Both the position numbers and the translations under genes were made by a program. Under the pieces are notes generated by a model, which saw only the letters and a program-made list of their open reading frames with translations, was not told the origin of the DNA and made no database searches. A stretch of 64,000 bases of DNA from Atriophallophorus winterbourni (lineage: Eukaryota; Platyhelminthes; Trematoda; Plagiorchiida; Microphallidae), in contig JACCGJ010000323.1 of NCBI GenBank assembly GCA_013407085.1, positions 1-64,000 on the forward strand, in the 5' to 3' direction. Position 1 is the first letter of the stretch. Each line of letters begins with the position of its first letter. Shown here in pieces: positions 1-12,289 of the stretch.

Positions 1-510
1 CCTTCTGTAGCCAGGGTGACCAAGCCTGAACCGCATACTCCATGGTTGGCCTCAAGTACGTTTTAATTATTCGATGAACGGTTTGCTTAGTGAAACTCCC
101 GAACACGCGTTTTAGCAGTAGCAGTACTCGCGACGTCTTTTCATAGACAGCTGTGGCGTTATGCGACGGTTTCAACGTGCTGCTCACCCACACACCCATG
201 TCCTTCTCCTTGTCAGTGCTTTCAAGAATATGGGAACCAAGGGTGTAGGTGTACTCAAAATGTCTTCCAACAGTCAATACCTTGCATTTTCTGACATTGA
301 AAGGTAGTTCATTTCTAACTGACCAGTCTTGTAAGGCATCGAGGTCCAGCTGAAGCTGTCTGCAATCCTCAGTTGTACGTACTTGTGTCCACAGCTTGAT
401 GTCATCCGCAAATAACAAGATTTTGCTGCGAACAAGTTTAGGTAAGTCGTTGACATACATCAGGAAAAGAAGTGATTCAAACACTAATCCCTGCGGCACC
501 CCATGGGCTC
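1..510 (-). mobile_element. CR1/Jockey-type LINE reverse transcriptase, partial (runs off left edge)
   Basis: The minus strand reads without a stop from about 505 down to base 1. In order it shows a motif-B-like GVPQG, the connecting YVNDLP, the catalytic motif LLFADDIKLW, and then the thumb region with ESTDKEKDMGVWVSS and a segment ending SPWLQK. These are hallmarks of CR1/Jockey-clade non-LTR reverse transcriptases. A stop lies just before GVPQG, and homology fades near 510-535. The rest of the element lies outside the window to the left. A close relative with the same terminal segment lies on the plus strand at about 30640-31300. No host function is implied. The frame is intact here, so the copy may be relatively young. 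Confidence 0.8.
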
Positions 511-535
511 AGTCACAGCGCTGGTTGGATTCAAA

Positions 536-1329
536 AGTACATATGATTCATGGTCAAAAGATTTAATAATTGCATATACCGAATATATATACAGTAATTA
601 CAGCAGTGCTTGTATTTACGATATTGAATGGTTTTCTCGAAACACTTGACAATTAGGCCAGTCAAGCTCAGTCGCTTGTGGTTTCGTACGTAAGAATATG
701 TCTCAATTGTGCATTGCAAATTATCGAAATCACGGAGCGATTGTCGGTCTAGTAGAATCGAGTGTCTAGGTTGTTTTGAAGGTTTGTGCAAAACACTCAT
801 AATTGCAAGAATTCTCCAGAACAGACTAGAGAAAGCAACCTTAAATGTTTCATTGCCAGTTAGCTATAAAATTTAACAAACATGTGTATACAATTTATTC
901 GAAATATGATGAAGATTATTGGTTTGTTATTCCTATGTTTGGATAAATGGGATACATACATGCTACTAGTATTGCTGTTAAATGAATGTTGAAACATTTT
1001 GTTTAGATCATGGTAAACATTCCCGGACTAGCTGCTAGTTATCGGTCTTCATGAAGTAAATTTAATGAGTTGTCTACTTTTATTACGCATTATTTCCAAG
1101 AACAAGAGTTATTCTCAAACCCGTAGCCCATTGTGTTCATAATATCAAAAGCAAACAAAATCAGAGTAAACTTTATTCTCAAACTCCCTATTTTCAGAGA
1201 TCGACAAAATTAAAAACACAGCGTTAGTAACACAATATAACATCCCTTCACACTGTAGTTAATGTCACGATTCGATTAAATATCGTGATATTGGTTTTGG
1301 AACACACGTAGTTTTATGCAATAGTATTG
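536..1329. other. No recognisable feature
   Basis: AT-rich sequence with short ORFs only. I see no domain, repeat or RNA motif that I can support here. Confidence 0.4.
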
Positions 1330-4210
1330 GGGTAATTCCATCTGAGGTAACTGCAGGTCACAGGGTCATGTCTTACGCCATCTCTGGAAAATTCTGTCTC
1401 CGATGATTCGGGAACAACTCCGTTTTCAGATTGTCTCGGTCAAACATAAACCATTGTCCACGAATTGACTTTCTGATTTTCAACTACACGTTTGCTTTAA
1501 TTGTCCTTTCTCTGTAAGATGGCACCTGATTGCCGAGTTCGCTCATGAGGTAGTTTGGTTTAGATCAATTCATTGTCTTAAGAATCCATTTAAAGTGAGC
1601 TGTCTAAGTGTATCAAATCCTTAGCTGGCTGAGATCGTGCACGTTTGTCGAGGAGAATAAGGTTTAAACAGGAGCGCAATCATTTCAACCGAATTTTTTG
1701 GATTGACTCAAGTGGTGTGCTCTGATAGGCTACCAAAAACCTATCCAGCTTGATCTGCAAACTACCTTTCTGTTGTTTTACAAGACCTTATTCGATCGTT
1801 CAAATGGCACGTTCTGCAAGACCGTTTGACACAGGATCAAACGCTGCAGTCTTAAGGTGATAAATCCCTTTCATCTCCAGGGACCCGTTCAAGGCTATGC
1901 TGGTTAATTGGTGACTAATGTCCGTCACTAGGGTCTTCGGATGTCCGTAAGTGGCAAAGGTAGAACGGAGGTGGCTTACGGTGCTCTAACTTGTCATGCT
2001 TTGTGAACATCAATCCATTTGGAATGCAAATCAATTAGCAAAATTAAAATCTTTCCCTCAACCGGCTCACAGTAATCCGCATGCACTCGCTCCCACGGTC
2101 CATCTGGTATTTACCATGGCCATATTAGGCCAGGCGTTTCGTTTCGTTGATGGTGTTGGCAAGTATGACAATGTCGTACTTCTCTTTTCACATATGCGTT
2201 CTCAGCCATCTACTATAGCTTCGTGTCAGAGATTTCATCCGTAAAATAACTTGGTGGGAATTATGAAGCTCTCTGGTTGTGGTTTGTATTAAAACTGTGA
2301 CTCCCAAGATCCGCGGCTTTTCAAATATGCAGCCGTCCTGAAGAATTAATTCTGACCGGAAATGAAAATAATCTCGAATGTTCTCGTTTGTTACAAATGG
2401 CACGTTTTGCACTTGAGACATTACTGCGTTTCATGCAGTTTCGACATGTATTTGCTTACTTTATGTTGGCAGGCTGTCAACATTTTGTAGAAGATTCACA
2501 ATGTCGGCCAGTACGCCTATTAAGGTAGTGGCGGGTTATGAAGGTAGTCAGCTCGATGAGTCTGATACAACTTTTTTACTTCCCTGAACCTGTCTTATTC
2601 GATAGTTGAAAGATAAATGCAAAGTGCCCGGCGGACCATACGAGGTCGATTCCTCTGTTTTCGTTCAGCAAGAATAAAAGCTTTCTTTGATAAGTCAATA
2701 TGTCGAAAACATTTTCTCTTAAATAAAGATGCTAAAGTTTTACTCCAAATAATACGTCAAGAGACTCCCTATCCAATTATGAATAATTATTCTCTGAAAA
2801 ATGTAGTGTGCAAATGTAATTGGACGCATGTATTTATGATCATCTTTATGACCAATCATCGCAATAAATTCGTACGGCAAGGCGTCACATTGTAAAACAA
2901 GAGGTTTCTTAGAATCTAAATGAACCAAGATCCTCGAACAAGCCAGAAGGCGTTTAGCTTTCTGAAAGATTGCTGCTCTCTTGTGGTCCAAGCCCACTGT
3001 ACACCGTTCTTTTGAAAATCATCTATGGAAAATAGAATAGTATAAAGTTTTGGCGAAACTCGTCGATAATGCGACAGCGTGTCTATGAAAAATCGTAGTT
3101 CCGTTTCTTTTCGCGGTGCAAGAGTCACTAGGATGGGTTAAAATCAATCAGGTAGTGGGTGTAAGCAGGTTCATTCGAATTTGAAACTCAAGTACTCAGC
3201 CTATTCAACTATAAATTTGCAATTACATTTCTTTAAGCGTATCTTTTGCTCTTCTACGAATGAACGTACGTGATTTAGCGTTTCCATGTGTTCGTGATAC
3301 GTCTTTCCGGATATCAGAATATCGTTTATGTAAGCACAGGTGTTTGGTTTGTATTCTCTACACAAGTTATAGACCACGCGTCGAAATATTTCAGGTCGAG
3401 CTGATGACAAACAACAAGCGTCTTAACTTGAACATACCCATGTGTTGCAATTGCGTTAAGGCCTGGGAGTATTCATTCAATGAGAGTTGGGAGAAGACAT
3501 GATTGAATTCCAGTTTCGTAGATATTGCCCCCCACCCAGGGTCACGTACAAGTTTTCTAATCTTGGTAGCGTGTATTGTTCAGCGAGTGCGATTCTGTTA
3601 ACAGTTAGTTTGTTGTCAACACATATTCGTACGCTGCTATCAGATTTAAGAACAGGACAGATGTCATATATGTGAATACTTTAATTAGCTTTAAAGCAGT
3701 CGACATAATGTGGTTCAATTGTCAGGTAAACTTATCATGGTGCTCACAGAAATCGGTTCCTAACACGAGTAGGTTGGTCTGTGACCGCCAAACGTGCGCC
3801 AATTTTACCGCATTTATTTCACTTGGTTTTCTGATGACGACAGTCATTGGCGTGTTCATGGTTTTCACCACAGCGATAACAGTGAAAGTCTCCGGTCAAA
3901 ACGATGGTTTTTACGAGCAATGATTTTGTGGACTTCGGAGCATCCTTTCAGATGTTACCTTTGTCGTGCATTCGCACAGGCCTTTTTCAAGATAATTAAC
4001 AGTCGTTTTCAGCAAACCGTTTTTCTCTTGTTTGATTGTCGCCCCCCAGAGATGAGACATTGAATCTGCATCACTTTTGTGATCTTTTCAAGTTTGATTT
4101 CCTTAAGCATTCATTGAAGCGCTTTATGATTGTGTGAAATAAACTCATTGAGGTTCGACTCAGTTAGTCGCTGTCATTTCAAAAACTGTAACGTACTGCG
4201 TAAATGTACT
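1330..4210 (-). mobile_element. Degenerate Ty3/Gypsy-type LTR retrotransposon (gag-pol)
   Basis: Read on the minus strand, pieces occur in the order expected of a Gypsy gag-pol. A gag-like segment lies at about 4200-3900, followed by a zinc-knuckle remnant (CYRCGENHEHANDC and NKCGKIG) near 3890-3800. Reverse transcriptase follows at about 3410-3200 (SSARPEIFRRVV, then AYINDILISGKTYHEHMETLN, with the usual YxDD changed to YIND). Connection/RNase H-like sequence (LHWx-type, VLQCDALPYEF) lies at 3130-2740. An integrase follows at about 2420-1500, with the HHCC-like part LHNSHQVILRMKSL and degraded core pieces. Stops and frameshifts interrupt every domain, so the copy is dead. I could not define LTRs. 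Boundaries are approximate. Confidence 0.7.
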
Positions 4211-4498
4211 GGTAAATACCCGATAAAGATACTAAGCAAACTAGCGCATCACCGATTTTTTTCTCTCTTCAGCAGATCCAGCGCGGCAAAGTGTCTTTGT
4301 CCTTCTTAACCCAGAGATTGAGAGAACAAAACATAATCCAATGTTAAACAAGATTATACTTGAATGCCACTGTTGCATAGGGTTCGTACAACGAACCACA
4401 ATATTCAAACACAGAATCACATAGTGATTCGCGGTCAAGCACTCAAGGCGCTTATGGATGACCAAAGTGATGTGTTGCTCACATCCACCGAAAATACA

Positions 4499-4540
4499 CT
4501 CCACTACCGGTTTCTGGCTGTTTGCCTTCATCAGGTGGAG
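4499..4540 (-). ncRNA. Type I hammerhead ribozyme, family A, core intact
   Basis: On the minus strand, stem I strand CTCCAC is followed by CTGATGA, a short stem II around the loop AAACA, then GAAA, a minimal stem III (AC..GT) and the cleavage triplet GTA. The second stem I strand GTGGAG follows and pairs perfectly (6 bp). Predicted cleavage is after the A of GTA. The pair closing stem II next to the core is A.A here and C.A in other family A copies, not the usual G-C, so activity may be reduced. Confidence 0.8.
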
Positions 4541-4739
4541 ACAGTAACATTAGGTTCAGTGAGCCTTGAAACAGTGGATAAATGGTAAACAAGTGTATAC
4601 TTGAATGCCACTGTTACATAGGGTTCGTAAAACGAACCACGATGTTTAAACACAGAATCACATAGTGATTCGTGATCAAACACTCAAAGCGCTTATGGAT
4701 GACCAAAGTGATGTGTTGCTCACATCCCCCGAAATTATA

Positions 4740-4781
4740 CTCCACTACCTGTTTCTGGCCGTTTACCGTTATCAGGTGGAG
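4740..4781 (-). ncRNA. Hammerhead motif, family A, inactivated
   Basis: Same layout as the neighbouring copy with a perfect 6-bp stem I (CTCCAC/GTGGAG), but the core reads CTGATAA: the invariant G8 is an A. GAAA is retained. Predicted inactive. Confidence 0.7.
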
Positions 4782-4869
4782 ACAGTAAGATTAGGTTCAG
4801 TAAGCCTTGAATCAGTGGTTCGTTGTACGAACGCTATGCAACAGTGGAATTCAATTATAACCTTGTTTA

Positions 4870-6685
4870 TCCTCAGTACCGTTTGCATAGTCACCTTTTT
4901 TACTTTCAGTAATCAAAAGAAGCGCGCGCTCTTCTCTAGCTTAAAAATGATACTGCAAAATTACCCTTCAATATGAGTGGTCTAAGGCTATTTTTTGTTA
5001 TTGCATGAGGTCAATTTCAATAGGTTTCCTCTCTTTTTTTGTAATAGGTATGTCCAATTTTTATCGGTCCTGATTTGAATTAACCGTTGAGTAGCTCTTC
5101 CGGAAAACCATCGTTGTATAGAAATGGTAAACCAATATTAATGACGCTGTTGCAACAGACCTAAATTGCTTTGTACATGAATGAGCTTGAATAAACTTAT
5201 TCTGTTTTTACGATCGCATTCATCAACTAATTTTAGCCGTGTTGTGGATGTGCTTTAAACGGAGTGAATTCTACCTTCTTTCGAGTATTGCATTGACGGT
5301 TTAAATTTCGATCACATACCTTTAAGGGCCGAATTAACCCATCATTTTCATTGTTCAGTTTTGACAATTTTGTACGCGTAACATCCTGTAGGACGAACAA
5401 GAATTGCTCCGACGTAAAGCTTATTAATCGTAGTTTCTGGGATTGGAATTCTGAATAACTAATGCTAGCCAAAATTTCAAAAATTTAGGACATACGCCAG
5501 GTGACTCTAAACAAGTAAAACTAATCAAAAGCCAATTGCTGAAAACACCGAACAAACTCACTTTACAAATGAATGCGTAACTAAATAAATTTTCGTATAA
5601 AACAAAAATAACTATCGCCAAAATCAAATATTATACAAAGTTGACATTGAATTAATTCAGAAAGATGAATATTATATTGCCATCCTTAGCTCATATGTAA
5701 TTCGAAACCCGAATGCTGGTTAGAATCTTGACTATCTTTTCTTGAACCGTTTATTGTTTTAATGTTTATCTTGAATAAAACGTTTATAATGTACTGCCCT
5801 AAATAATACTTCGGTAATATTGCCTAAACGAAATCATGAGTTTTGCAAAGCAAGAACCAAAGTTTGGTCAGCGCGCCACTGTCAGAAATCTGGTGAAAGT
5901 TATGTGAACAAAATATTTAACAGTGATCCCCACTGAAAACACTGAAACGCCCAAAGCTCTGCGAAGGAGCTAAACGCACCTGTATTGCTCACCCTGCCTT
6001 TAACTCGGCGGTGCACAAAATTGATATCTCCACATATTTTAACTTAATTTCTCGTTAAATTTTAACACTATATGTTTGCTAAATTAATCAGATTTTCGTA
6101 TCCACGAAGGACAATTTTTGACGCGCACATTTGAAAACATTTACGGCATACCTAGTTTAACTGGGAAAATTAGGAACAAAAATAGTTTTTGCAAAGGCGC
6201 TTAGCACGCGTAATATTTACTATGCGGTACTTTGCTTTGATCAGGCTCGTGTGGTTTATTATATTTAATTTTTCGTATTTTTGGGGAGAAATTAACTTAA
6301 TTGCTGAAAATTCTTGTACATAAATAAAAATTTTCTTCGTCTTCAATCTATCAGAAAATATAAAACAGATTATCAATATTGAATAAGTAGTAGAAAATAT
6401 TAATTTGTTTTGACAACTCATTATACACTGTAGATAATACAGTTAAATTAACAAAGCTGATAAGGAAATGACAATTTCGACAGGTTATTCAGTAAAAGTT
6501 TTATCTTACAATGGCCCTTCTTGATCCTGAATGAATTTCACATAAACCCTAACCCAATAAATGTATTGGGATTACGCAATCTTTGTCAAAATAACTGTTT
6601 TCATAATGGTTGGATGAAAGCTCGACTTCTGACAACATCTATCGTTTGCAGGAATTTAATTTGAACACGGTACTTTTTAGTACAG
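4870..6685. other. No recognisable feature
   Basis: AT-rich, with only short ORFs that show no recognisable protein. No repeat family identified elsewhere in the window is evident here. Confidence 0.4.
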
Positions 6686-6689
6686 AATA

Positions 6690-7484
6690 ATGGTTTAATA
6701 TAATGGTAATGTTTTGCTTCTGAACACTTAAGATTCGTCAGACTAAGGGTGTTAGTACGAACAGTTCTCATGTTTAAATGACATTTTCTTGACCAAACCT
6801 AGGTTACCTAAGCTAGACAGGCGAGATCAAGACAATTGATCACACCCCTTAAATTCTGTGTTAATCACGAAATTGTTTATTTTGTGTGCAGGTGCCAACA
6901 GCGGACGCTGACCAACTGCTTACGTAATCCATGTGGACATTAGATGTTATGCACGTTAATTCTTATCCGCTCGAGAACCGAACGCCAGATTGTTGAGATA
7001 TCCGCCCCATCCACCTTGTTCACCGCATTCTCCCCAGCCTTTGTTATTTTAACTACCTCAGCATGAAGTCTTTTCCTATAAGATTTCCCATCCCATCTTA
7101 TCACTTCCACGTTATCAAGATCTACGCTGTGACCCGTGTCTAGCACGTGTTCAGCTAGGGCAAAATCCCGAATCAGTGATTGATATTCACTGGGATTGCG
7201 GGGTTGCTTTCCTACTCGTTTCCTATGTTCGTTTAGCTTCGTGCAAAATTCTCTAAACGTTTGCCTAATGTAAACACCCGCGCAAATCTTACATTTGATT
7301 TTTGTAGATGCTGTTTGTCTCGCAAACTAAAGGAGTCTTATCTTTGAGGTGTATTAATACGGAGCGTAGCGTTCTACCTCTCTTAGATGTTATTCTAATA
7401 CCTGAGTTATTTAGGATTCGACTTATTCCTTCGGAGGCGCTTTTGTCATACGTAGAGGTATCATAGCTTGCCAAACTTTTTCAT
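6690..7484 (-). mobile_element. Penelope-like element, 5'-truncated (GIY-YIG endonuclease end)
   Basis: The minus strand encodes the C-terminal part of a Penelope-like element protein. A linker (KLASYDTSTYDKSASEG) near 7474 leads into CKICAGVYIRQTFREF, which matches the GVYIGQT part of a GIY-YIG nuclease. It continues with LNEHRKRVGKQPRNP, FALAEHVLDTGHSVD and DISTIWRSVLERIR, ending near 6940. A frameshift lies near 7310. The 3' untranslated part (6690-6940) matches the 3' untranslated part of the larger Penelope-like element at 38.4-42.3 kb, including the TTTATTTTGTGTGCAGGTGC-like patch. The reverse transcriptase half is missing. The element abuts the 3' end of the LINE at 7485. Confidence 0.8.
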
Positions 7485-10030
7485 GGCGTAAGGACATCAA
7501 ATGTATACAAAAATTGAGTCGCTAGGAAGATTGACCGTTTTGTAGTTATAAAAATGTCATGTATTGTCTTGGTATGATGGAAAAATATTTGTTAAGATAA
7601 ATAACGTGTTAAATTGCTTAATTAAGTTATATAAACCGGTTGTAGGGTGGAATTGCTACGTATAAGCATATCTAGTTTTTTCCTGAAAATCCTTTCACTA
7701 AATGATTGTACTGCGGAGTTCCATAAGAAACCAACTTGCATCGAATAGAAGAACCAACGCTAGTTCCGGTGAGAATGTGGTATATCAAATGTCAGTGGGT
7801 GAGTACGTGTGGCTTGGCTTGGCCGGAGGCGAAATAGATGCCTCAGAGGATGTATCTTTCAGTTGATTACTTTATGAGTTAGGATTAGATCCAATCGAAA
7901 CCGTGTGTGAGGAAGTGTATCCAAATTAAGGAGCATGAGTAGATTATCATATGGTTGGTTGCGGAGACAGCCAACCATTTTAGTGATAAATACTCGAGCA
8001 GCTTGATCTCCTTTTGTGGGTCGTGGTGCCCACGCTTCCAATAAGTAATCGAACACCTCGTTAATATACGTATTAATAAGCATGGGGAATGTTTCGCGGG
8101 GAAATCTTCCAAAAATATGCTGAAGCGTACCTAGAATGCGGCTAGCTAGCTTGTACACTGCTTCGCATTGCATGCTATTCTTCATACTTTCACTAATTCA
8201 TAGACCGAGGTCGTTTCATGTTGTCCATTCCAGTTGTTGTGATCCAAGGTTATAGGAGAATGGGAAATCATTACCTATTTTCTGAAGTTGAATGGAAGTT
8301 TGTTTCGCTCTGACCAGCTGTTCAATATATCAAAATAGCTTTTTAAGCGCAAACAGTCCATGCTTGACTCGATTCGCATTCAAATTTTAGCATCATCCGC
8401 GAAAAGAACCAATTTGGTGGTGACGAGTATCGTCAGGTCATTGGTGTAGAACAAAAAGAGAGCCGGACCAAGTACCGAACCGTGTGGGACACCGCTAGTG
8501 GCTTCGATTTCCCCAGACATTACACAGACGCACAGTTGTCTTGCGATCAAGAAAGTAGTTTATCAGTCAGGTAGGAAGGCACTTATTAATACCACCCTGC
8601 TGCAGCTTGCTCATCAGTATAGAATCATCCACGCGATCAAACGCCTTTGATATGTCCATGTAACACGCATGCACACAAATAACCTCATCCAATAATGCGC
8701 TCAGTCGTCCAATGTCTCCAGTAGGTTAGTCAAGCAAGAACGAAACTTCGAAAATCCATGTTGCTCTCTGGATGACAAGTTTTGGGTTTCGAGTTGACTC
8801 GCACTTCTTTCGCACACAATTCGCTTCATGACTTTCGAGGAAGGAGTGTATCATGGCGGTAATTTTCTGGGTCAGAACGAGTGCCACCTTTGTAGATGGG
8901 TGTCATGATTTCTCTCTTCCAGTCAGTTGGTACAACACTCTTCTTCAAAGAGTGATTAAATAAATCACAAAATAGTTCACACAATTGACTGCCGCATAAC
9001 TTTCGGATTGCAGGTGTGATTCCGTCAACTTCCTGGGACTTTTTGATATTTAACCTGCGTAGGTGGTGCTTCTCTATTTCAGAATTGATGCATATATCGC
9101 ATATAGACACCGGCACAATTAATGCTAGCAATTCCTATTGTTGTAATGCAATGTAATAAAACTCTAGTGCGACTGCGAATTCTGAAATGGGGTTTTTTGT
9201 CTTATGTTTCGGAACGTAGTTCGAATTCTAATGTATCATGTTGGTGATGTACTCTGTTAAGGTTGGCAATGCAAGTCCGGATCAATGACATTTATATTAT
9301 GATCATCGAAAGCCCCTATTATTTCCACCAAACCAATGTAATTCATATTTCTATTTATTTTGTTTGCCTTGCCATTCTACTGGCGCTGTATACGTATTGA
9401 AAGAGCAGAACGAGGTAGTCGCTTCGACCCATCGAAGCGTATTACTAAACATCTTCAACGGTTGTGGCTTTATATGCCAAGACTATGTCTAAAGCAGATG
9501 TCTGCTGCAAATTTCGTTGTCGAGTATATTCGAAAACATGATTATACAGGCGGGTGCAATCGAACAGTTCACGAAATTTGCAGTCTAGTGGAAGGAGTGG
9601 ATGATCTACTCAGTTATGTAGTTGAAAAAGATTGTAGTCTCCCTAATTAATAATTGCGAATTGCGCTATTTTCCAACGTACCGCATTGCTTTCAAGAGTT
9701 TTTCGTTGTGTGCATCCGATGATAATGGTGAATGCTAAACTACAGCAACGATAAAACTGTCTCCTGAGTCGAGCTTCAAGTTACACCATATACTGTCTCC
9801 CAGCTCGAGATCAATGTCTGTAACTACCATGCTGTATAAACGTTCGTGGTCGTACACAGCTACTCCACCACCTGTTCTTAAGCGGTCTCTCCGTAACAGG
9901 GTCATGTCTGGAATAGAGAGCTCGCGATCGCTCACTTGAGGTTGGAGCCGTCTCAGTTATTGCTATGACGTCGAGCGAGTCTTGATTGCAGAGATCTTTC
10001 ATTTCAGCTAATTTTTCACCAGGCATTGTG
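7485..10030 (-). mobile_element. CR1/Jockey-type LINE with endonuclease and reverse transcriptase, inactivated
   Basis: On the minus strand this looks like one nearly full-length LINE. The apurinic-type endonuclease comes first: MPGEKLAEMKDLCNQD and VIAITE near 10026, then MTLLRRDRLRTGGGVAVY and LELGDSIWCNLKLDSG. It continues between 9660 and 9360 with a degraded C-terminal part (QTSALDIVLAYK, then MGRSDYLVLLFQY). Reverse transcriptase begins near 9080 (VDGITPAIRKLC, VPTDWKREIMTPIYKGG, DPENYR). It continues with GVPHGSVLGPALFLFYTNDL and LVLFADDAKIW near 8500-8390, and the thumb ends near 7860. The 3' untranslated part (7485-7700) matches the one at 28440-28560. Frameshifts and stops make it non-functional. 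Confidence 0.8.
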
Positions 10031-12289
10031 CGTTTGTATATAGGAAATTGATTGTGGTTTTCGTACAGAGTGATGGAGCTGAAAGCTTGTTTATTTGTCC
10101 GACAATTCTAGTGTCGGACAATAAGATGGTGTTCTGTGTATCATATGCATGCTAGTAATCAATACACATTGCTATTATGCCTTACAACTCCATATTACTG
10201 TATAAACGGTCCATTTTAGATCCATAGTGAGCAAGGGTACTTTCATTCATAACTGTCAGCGTTTAGTTTTTGAGAAACGCTTGAATTGCCTAAGGCAACT
10301 CAGTGTATGTAATGGTCTTTAAAGCAATAGAATTAAAAACAGTTATAGGATTTAACACTTAAAATGGGAGTATTGCAAATGAATAAGCCATGAAATAAGA
10401 TATGCCTCAGGAAATGAATGATTGGATAAAACTGGTCCAATTGTATTTTAATTTTATGCTATTTGGTTTAGTGTGTTACAAAAAAGGTAACCCGTTTACG
10501 GTAAAATCGTCAAGAATAAAATATATGTGCCTTCAACAGTACAGATAAGAATATTGCACTACCAACTTAGAAGCATGAAATTGATAGTTCACGTGTAAAC
10601 ATTCGTGTGAAAATCCCTTGTAGGTGTGGTTTGTTGTATGGAACATTGTGTGAAATATGTTATGTTCTCCTCTGACCTTCGATGCGCCCTTGGAAAAAAT
10701 CGCGTGGGGTATGTTTTCTTTAAAAGGCCTGTTTGGCATCACGTGATCAAGTTTCATTAAACCATGATAAATTTATTGCAGCAGGTCTATAGCCTCCTCT
10801 ATAAATAGGATTAATTATTCCTCGTTTCAATTGCTATTTGCCAGTGTTTGATTGAGCAAATATGTGAGTGACATACATAGCAATTCAACACAATGCTTCA
10901 ATATCAATGAGTTTATTTTGTCGGCCACACAAGACTTTGCGGTTTTCAGCTAGAATAGTGCCTGAATACGCGTTTTGACGTAGTGGTTATATGGTTTAGT
11001 AAGACGGTGATCTAAATGAGCCACAGCGGTCTTTTTGAAAAACGTTGTTTAAAATCTGATTAACTGTTTACAGATATAAAAAATCGGGTGAGCGCTGAAG
11101 TGTAGTTCGGCTGGAATATCTTAACCGTCATCACTGCTTCAATTTCTAACAAAATTTATACAATTTATGCCGAGATCATGCGTGTTTTCGTTGAGTTATA
11201 TGGTGCAGTGAATCCCACTTAAGTAATGATGTACGAAAAATGTTTAACTCAAAACACAGTGTTTTTTTAAATATGACCAAATAAATTTGAAACTATAATC
11301 TGATGTTTCCGGGATCGCTAGTACGTCCACGGAATGTTCTTTCAACTGTGGCCATTATAAAATAGTTCAGCAAACATATTATCGTCAAATTCAGCTCTGT
11401 AATATCCACATGAGCGAGTCTATTCTTCATATTCAACGAGTGAGAATCTGAAACTTGATTTCGGATGTATCGACCAACGGTCGCATTCTTTACGCCTCCA
11501 ACTGACCTGATTGTCAAACCCAAAACTACAAAACATGTAAATCAAACTGGCACACAAGTACTGATTTGATCAGCGTCACGAGAGGTAAATAACAAAATGA
11601 TATGTCAACACAGGCGGCTATGAATTGATGAAAATATAGAAATTCATCTCGTTCCGACAGTTGGCGCATGTCAAATAACACGCGTGTCCTATGTACATGT
11701 GCATCTTTAAGGTATTCCCCGTTTATTTTACTCCCAAGTTGTCTGCTACACCACCACCCTTTTTTGCAGTTGCGATCTTGTATGGGGAGTGTTGTTCCTA
11801 TATTCACAGAGGCGTCACTTTGGCGTCGTTGTTGAACCCCACTGGAGGTGCATGAGGAAAAAAGACTAATTGCTCCACCGCTGTTGTTCCTTCGTCAAGC
11901 CGCATTCATGAGATACATGATCTGTTCCTGGGGGTGTATTTATTTGTGGTCAGCCAAAGTGATGATGGTGTGCAAGTGAAAATACATGTATATTTCACAC
12001 GTGTTCCGTGCAGACAACAAGCATGCGACAACTGGTGGATTTTGTCAAACTAACGACTGCCGTACATATGAGGTCGCTAGTGTTCTTTCAACATGGTGAC
12101 TGTATTTAATGTACTAACCGTATGATGACGAGCTCGTGTGTAAATCATAATTCGGCGGAAAAAATGATCATGTAAAGTAACCTACCATATAACAGGACAA
12201 GATACATATATGAACGTATAAATAATACTAATTGGCCGCTATGACTGATGTAACGCAGATATGTTAGGGCAAGATTATGGTTACCTCGC
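10031..12289. other. No clear feature
   Basis: AT-rich. A minus-strand open frame at 11526-11807 has normal-looking residue composition (GTTLPIQDRNCKKGWW start), but I do not recognise it and cannot exclude a decayed retroelement. Confidence 0.35.

Larger units (their letters stand above)
4345..4862 (-). repeat. Tandem dimer of hammerhead-bearing repeat (family A, retrozyme-like)
   Basis: Two head-to-tail copies of a repeat unit lie on the minus strand. The equivalent hammerhead cleavage points are 241 nt apart (after minus-strand A at 4505 and at 4746), which gives the monomer length. Each unit carries a hammerhead motif, the hairpin GAATCAC-loop-GTGATTC (4414-4430 in the first copy) and the hairpin GGTTCGT-loop-ACGAACC (4381-4397 and 4622-4638). 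A tandem array of hammerhead monomers of this size is the published hallmark of animal retrozymes (non-autonomous retroelements that pass through small circular RNAs). That assignment is by architecture, not by a database match. The copy at 4499-4540 has an intact core; the copy at 4740-4781 is damaged. Confidence 0.8.

Noticed and set aside
4345..4862. CRISPR-like array of repeats
   Set aside because: Only two units of about 241 nt with no spacers, carrying hammerhead ribozymes; the genome is eukaryotic.
9360..9650. Plus-strand 96-codon ORF with normal-looking composition
   Set aside because: The minus strand here reads as the C-terminal part of the LINE endonuclease (QTSALDIVLAYK, MGRSDYLVL), in order between the endonuclease start and the reverse transcriptase.
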